A stretch of DNA of 64,000 bases, taken from the NCBI RefSeq assembly GCF_900112425.1, contig NZ_FOLP01000003.1, positions 496,001 through 560,000 on the forward strand. Reading direction: 5' to 3'. The DNA comes from Variovorax sp. OK212. Its GTDB lineage: Bacteria > Pseudomonadota > Gammaproteobacteria > Burkholderiales > Burkholderiaceae_C. Shown here piece after piece: positions 61,369 through 64,000 of the stretch. Under the pieces are notes generated by a model. The model was given only the letters and a program-made list of their open reading frames with translations. It searched no databases and had not been told where the DNA came from. A program made the position numbers and the translations under genes. Every line of letters starts with the position of its first letter. The first letter of the stretch is position 1.

Positions 61369-64000
61369 TCAGAACTCGTAGCCGACCCCCAGCCCGAGGT
61401 TGAAGCGCTGCGCGCTGACACCACCGTTCAGCTTGTAGACCCACTTGCCGTTTTCCGAGCGCTGCGAGAACCCGATGGCCAGTGCGCTGTAGCCCGAGTA
61501 GTAGCCCACGCCCACCGACATCAGGCTCTTGCCGGGCGTCATCGATTGCGGCAGCGAGCTCATGGCGGTGGCCATTGCCACGCCCGAGTACGCGATGCGC
61601 GCCACGTCGCCGATCTGGCCCTGCAAGCGGTTCTGGATGCCCTGCACCTGGCCGACGGTGGCGGCGTCGTTCGGCAGGATGCCCGGCGCCACGTTGCCGA
61701 TGCGCGTGCCATTGGGCGCCTGGCCGTTGCCCAGCGTGACCTGGTTGTAGTTGATGGAACCGTCGGGGTTGGTGGCGTACTGCACGCCGCCCGCGGCCAC
61801 CGCGTTGGCCGTGGCCTTCAGCTGCGAGATGTTGGCGGCGTCGCTGTCGGCCGTGCCCCCCGCCACGCCGGTGATCTGGCGGAACTGCCCGCTTGCCGGG
61901 TCGCCCACCGACACCGCGGCCTGCGTGCTGTTGGTCGCCCGGATGGCCGCGGCCTGCTGCGGCGTGGCGCTGGCCGGCACATAGGCCGCCACGCCCGCCG
62001 CGGTCGATGCCACCGAGTTCGCGCCCAGCGCCACGCCGCCGGTCTGTTGCACCACCGCGCCGAACCCGATGGCCGTGCCCTGCGCAATGCCCGCCGCCTT
62101 GCTCAGCGGCGTGCCGCCCGCGTCCGCGTTGTCGCCCACCGCCACGCCGCCGCCGCCCGCTCGCGCATTGGCGCCGATGGCCTGCGAGCCCGTGGCCAGT
62201 GCGCCCGAGCCGATGGCGATCGCGTTGGCGCCGGTCGCCTGCGCGCCGAAGCCCACCGCCACGGCACCGTCCGCCGTGGCCTTCGCGCCGTTGCCCGCGG
62301 CGAAGGCATTGGCCCCGCTGGCCACCGCCTGCGGCCCGATCGCCACCGCCTCCTGCCCGGTGGCCGACGCGTCGCCCGCGGCCGAATTGGCGTGGAAGTA
62401 CTTGGTGCCCGTGTTGTTGATGTTGGTGATGCTGGTGCTGAGGTTGCCGACATTGCTGTTGGCCGTGCTCAATCCGGTCGACAGGCTGTTGAACCCGGTC
62501 GTCGCGCCGATCACGCTGGTGGAGAGGCTGCTGAGGCCGCTGTTGGTGGTGCTGAGTCCGCTGGACAGACTGCCGACGTTGCTGTTGGTCGTGCTCACGC
62601 CGGTGGACAGGCTGGAGATGCCGCTGGTCGCCGTGCTCAGCCCCGTCGAGAGGCTCGAGATGCCGCTGGTGGTGGTGCTCACCGCCGTCGACAGGCTGCC
62701 CACGTTGCTGTTCGTCGTGCTCAGGCCTGTAGACAAGCTGGAGATGCCGCTCGTGGCGGTGCTCAGCCCGGTGGAGAGGCTGCCGACATTGCTGTTGGTC
62801 GTGCTCAAGCCGGTCGACAGGCTGCCAACATTGCTGTTGGTGGTGCTCAGGCCCGTCGACAGGCTGCCGACATTGCTGTTGGTGGTGCTCAATCCCGTCG
62901 ACAGGCTGCCGACATTGCTGTTGGTCGTGCTCAAGCCGGTCGACAGACTTCCCACGTTGCTGTTCGTGGTGCTCAAGCCGGTCGACAAGCTGCCGACATT
63001 GCTGTTGGTGGTGCTCAATCCCGTCGACAGGCTGCCGACATTGCTGTTGGTCGTGCTCAAGCCGGTCGACAGACTTCCCACGTTGCTGTTCGTGGTGCTC
63101 AAGCCGGTCGACAAGCTGCCGACATTGCTGTTGGTGGTGCTCAATCCCGTCGACAGGCTGCCGACATTGCTGTTGGTCGTGCTCAAGCCGGTCGACAGAC
63201 TTCCCACGTTGCTGTTCGTGGTGCTCAAGCCGGTCGACAAGCTGCCGACATTGCTGTTGGTCGTGCTCAAGCCCGTCGACAGGCTGCCGACGTTGCTGTT
63301 GGTAGTGCTCAGGCCGGTCGACAGGCTGCCGACGTTGCTGTTGGTGGTGCTCAGGCCCGTCGACAGGCTGCCGACATTGCTGTTGGTGGTGCTCAGGCCC
63401 GTCGACAGACTTCCCACATTGCTGTTCGTCGTGCTCAGGCCCGTCGACAGACTTCCCACATTGCTGTTCGTCGTGCTCAAGCCGGTCGACAAGCTGCCCA
63501 CATTGCTGTTCGTCGTGCTGAGTCCCGTGGACAAACTGGAGATGCCGCTTGTCGCCGTGCTGAGCCCGGTCGACAGACTGCTCACATTGCTGTTGGTCGT
63601 GCTCAAGCCCGTCGACAAGCTCCCCACGCTGCTGTTCGTCGTGCTCAGTCCGGTGGACAGGCTGAAGATGCCGCTGTTGGCTGTGCTCAGGCCTGTGGAG
63701 AGGCTCGAGATCCCGCTTGTCGCGGTGCTCAGACCGGTGGACGTCGAGGTCGACAAGCTGTCGATGCTGCTGGTCGCGGTGCTGAGACCGGTGGACAGGC
63801 TTTCGATGCCGCTGGTTGCGGTGCTCAGGCCCGTCGAAGTCGAGGTCGACAAGCTGCTCACGTTGCTGTTCGTCGTGCTCAGCCCCGTGGACAAGCTCGC
63901 GATGCCACTCGTTGCCGTGCTCAAGCCCGTCGAAGTCGAAGTCGACAGGCTGCTCACATTGCTGTTCGTCGTGCTCAGCCCCGTGGACAAGCTCGCGATG
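61369..64000 (-). CDS. YadA-like trimeric autotransporter adhesin, N-terminus beyond window
   Basis: C-terminal 877 codons of a large surface adhesin. From the window edge inwards: about 37 coiled-coil units of 14 residues (consensus STGLSTTNSNVGSL, two heptads with Val/Leu/Leu core), then a YadA-type head of left-handed roll repeats (AVAIGPQAVASGANAF, AVGFGAQATGANAIAIGSGA), two neck motifs (DSDAANISQLK, NDAATVGQVQ) and the membrane anchor (ARIAYSGVAMATAMSSLPQS to GLGVGYEF). The terminal Phe suits outer-membrane insertion. Trimers should span the outer membrane and project the stalk. The frame runs open past 64000, so signal peptide and distal part are not seen. Confidence 0.95.
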   Translation of the reverse strand, partial: IASLSTGLSTTNSNVSSLSTSTSTGLSTATSGIASLSTGLSTTNSNVSSLSTSTSTGLSTATSGIESLSTGLSTATSSIDSLSTSTSTGLSTATSGISSLSTGLSTANSGIFSLSTGLSTTNSSVGSLSTGLSTTNSNVSSLSTGLSTATSGISSLSTGLSTTNSNVGSLSTGLSTTNSNVGSLSTGLSTTNSNVGSLSTGLSTTNSNVGSLSTGLSTTNSNVGSLSTGLSTTNSNVGSLSTGLSTTNSNVGSLSTGLSTTNSNVGSLSTGLSTTNSNVGSLSTGLSTTNSNVGSLSTGLSTTNSNVGSLSTGLSTTNSNVGSLSTGLSTTNSNVGSLSTGLSTTNSNVGSLSTGLSTTNSNVGSLSTGLSTTNSNVGSLSTGLSTTNSNVGSLSTGLSTTNSNVGSLSTGLSTATSGISSLSTGLSTTNSNVGSLSTAVSTTTSGISSLSTGLSTATSGISSLSTGVSTTNSNVGSLSSGLSTTNSGLSSLSTSVIGATTGFNSLSTGLSTANSNVGNLSTSITNINNTGTKYFHANSAAGDASATGQEAVAIGPQAVASGANAFAAGNGAKATADGAVAVGFGAQATGANAIAIGSGALATGSQAIGANARAGGGGVAVGDNADAGGTPLSKAAGIAQGTAIGFGAVVQQTGGVALGANSVASTAAGVAAYVPASATPQQAAAIRATNSTQAAVSVGDPASGQFRQITGVAGGTADSDAANISQLKATANAVAAGGVQYATNPDGSINYNQVTLGNGQAPNGTRIGNVAPGILPNDAATVGQVQGIQNRLQGQIGDVARIAYSGVAMATAMSSLPQSMTPGKSLMSVGVGYYSGYSALAIGFSQRSENGKWVYKLNGGVSAQRFNLGLGVGYEF
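62430..64000. repeat. 42-bp tandem repeats encoding the adhesin stalk
   Basis: About 37 units of 42 bp, continuing past the window edge. Around 18 consecutive units between about 62770 and 63530 encode the same 14 residues. Three copies of a 126-bp (three-unit) block at 62881-63006, 63007-63132 and 63133-63258 appear identical, which shows recent block duplication. Confidence 0.92.

Noticed and set aside
62430..64000. Regular repeats resembling a CRISPR array
   Set aside because: The units are contiguous 42-bp coding repeats without unique spacers, in frame with the YadA-type anchor, so they encode a coiled-coil stalk.

Overview
The window is a GC-rich (roughly two-thirds G+C) bacterial chromosome segment with tightly packed genes. 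It carries a Bug-type solute receptor, TRAP and MFS transporters, several LysR, MarR, LacI and MerR regulators, PqiABC and a YadA-type adhesin. This gene content and codon style point to the Burkholderiales, most likely Comamonadaceae, with Variovorax as the best guess. That placement is inference from content. No rRNA, tRNA, phage, IS element or CRISPR array was seen.

Layout. 1-2.8 kb: the 5' part of a chemotaxis receptor gene, a YciI-like protein and a Bug receptor. 3.1-11.9 kb: an OmpR-type two-component system divergent from a heavy-metal RND efflux operon that continues, by ATGA overlaps, into RidA and a small lipoprotein. 11.9-16.2 kb: an antitoxin-PIN toxin-patatin unit downstream of tex. 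16.2-20.6 kb: a NarL-type two-component system divergent from three genes for exported low-complexity proteins, preceded by an AT-richer leader. 20.6-24.2 kb: a membrane protein, a GIY-YIG/MarR pair with twin ACCCGGGT sites, DUF2239 and a MATE exporter. 24.3-29.1 kb: a VOC protein, a second OmpR-type two-component system and an S9 peptidase lipoprotein. 29.1-33.5 kb: a FecI/FecR/TonB receptor set with a tiny C4 zinc-finger gene inserted. 33.6-34.6 kb: soxR divergent from a monooxygenase-domain gene across a textbook SoxR promoter. 34.6-40.6 kb: a LacI-controlled catabolic locus (TRAP binding protein, fused TRAP permease, LacI regulator, D-2-hydroxyacid dehydrogenase, amidohydrolase). 40.8-44.5 kb: an HD hydrolase, a frameshifted flavin monooxygenase and a DHA2 exporter. 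44.6-48.3 kb: pqiA (split in two)-pqiB-pqiC. 48.3-51.0 kb: two overlapping MFS drug exporters. 51.2-61.4 kb: scattered enzymes, two LysR genes and two MFS exporters. 61.4-64.0 kb: the 3' part of a giant trimeric autotransporter adhesin gene with a 42-bp repeat stalk.

Themes. The region is rich in export and envelope functions (RND, MATE, five MFS, PqiABC, adhesin) and in locally acting regulators whose operators can be read from the sequence (SoxR box, LacI palindrome, twin MarR-type sites, LysR-type inverted repeats, paired antitoxin palindromes). The least described part is the secreted low-complexity gene cluster at 18.4-20.6 kb next to a LuxR-type response regulator. Other unusual points are the PIN toxin-patatin coupling, the 53-codon zinc-finger gene inside the iron-uptake locus, and the nested 126-bp repeats of the adhesin stalk.
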